64,000 bases of DNA from Planctomycetaceae bacterium. Its GTDB lineage: Bacteria > Planctomycetota > Planctomycetia > Pirellulales > Pirellulaceae. Each line of letters opens with the position of its first letter. Within the stretch, counting starts at the first letter, position 1. The notes under the pieces are model-generated. The model searched no databases. It worked only from the letters and a program-made list of their open reading frames with translations, and was not told the origin of the DNA. Below, piece by piece: positions 63,833 through 64,000 of this stretch. The position numbers were made by a program, and so were the translations under genes. The DNA is taken from contig JAIYDN010000009.1 of assembly GCA_027487485.1 (NCBI GenBank), positions 114,733 through 178,732 of the forward strand, read 5' to 3'.

Positions 63833-64000
63833 TGGACGAGGCAACGAGTCCCCGTTTTCGTAGTGGACGAGGCAACGAGTCCCTGTCTTGGTAGTGGACG
63901 AGGCAACGAGTCCCTGTCTTGGTAGTGGACGAGGCAACGAGTCCCCGTTTTCGTAGTGGACGAGGCAACGAGTCCCTGTCTTGGTAGTGGACGAGGCAAC
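63829..64000. repeat. 31-bp tandem repeat running off the window
   Basis: Five full units (63829-63983, 31 bp each) and a partial sixth begin GTAGTGGACGAGGCAACGAG and end either CCCCGTTTTC or CCCTGTCTTG, in the order C, T, T, C, T. The clpB stop codon is inside unit 1. Each unit contains a GGAC...GTCC arm pair. There are no unique spacers, so this is not a CRISPR array. Confidence 0.92.

Noticed and set aside
63344..63999. Minus-strand frames over the clpB end and tandem repeat
   Set aside because: They translate the repeat or the antisense of the ClpB C-terminus into meaningless Ser/Thr repeats.
63829..64000. CRISPR array
   Set aside because: Units are directly adjacent with no unique spacers and no cas genes are present.

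Overview
The window looks like chromosomal DNA of a planctomycete, most likely a member of the Pirellulaceae. The evidence is its gene set: two formylglycine-type sulfatases, a DUF1549/DUF1553 giant with two DUF1501 partners, vWA and TadE-like surface proteins, a PQQ-propeller protein, an archaeal-type prolyl-tRNA synthetase, many lipoproteins and Tat substrates, and intergenic repeats of a kind I associate with this phylum. I cannot name the genus. No rRNA, tRNA or CRISPR array was seen.

Left part (1-11 kb) is accessory and partly decayed. It starts with the last 49 codons of an OprB-type porin. An hdeD-like gene with two in-frame stops follows, and a piece of that gene is repeated 1.7 kb further on. 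Between the two copies lies a nucleotidyltransferase/small-protein pair resembling a toxin-antitoxin module. Next come a DUF4239 membrane protein, an OprB-type porin, a truncated IS4 transposase, a Uma2 nuclease-fold protein, a large patatin-like phospholipase and a small-protein/HNH pair whose HNH member seems frameshifted.

Middle part (10.5-31 kb): two tandem paralogous sulfatases with palindromes upstream of the first, a tandem UspA protein, a FadL-type outer membrane protein, a lipase-like lipoprotein, two membrane-anchored vWA proteins, an MFS transporter whose C-terminal tail runs antisense through rpiB, then rpsA (six S1 domains, clear terminator), a THUMP-like methyltransferase and leuA.

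Right part (31-64 kb): two histidine-rich lipoproteins, a fold-back repeat, the DUF1501-DUF1501-DUF1549/1553 operon, a PQQ-propeller protein convergent with proS, a sugar isomerase-like TIM barrel, and a surface cluster (TadE, TadG-like vWA, TadE with a Pro-rich stalk, a partner protein, an HTTM protein, a transglutaminase). After these come a ceramidase-like/Gfo-Idh-MocA fusion, an esterase, an ICMT-like methyltransferase, an orphan RND pump, a GH5-like hydrolase, a PEGA lipoprotein, a PlsC acyltransferase and clpB. The clpB stop codon lies inside a 31-bp tandem repeat that runs off the window.

The strongest leads for something undescribed are the TadE/vWA/HTTM/transglutaminase cluster, the ceramidase-oxidoreductase fusion, the MFS/rpiB antisense overlap and the small two-gene modules of the left arm. 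All functions are inferred from recognised motifs; no search was run.
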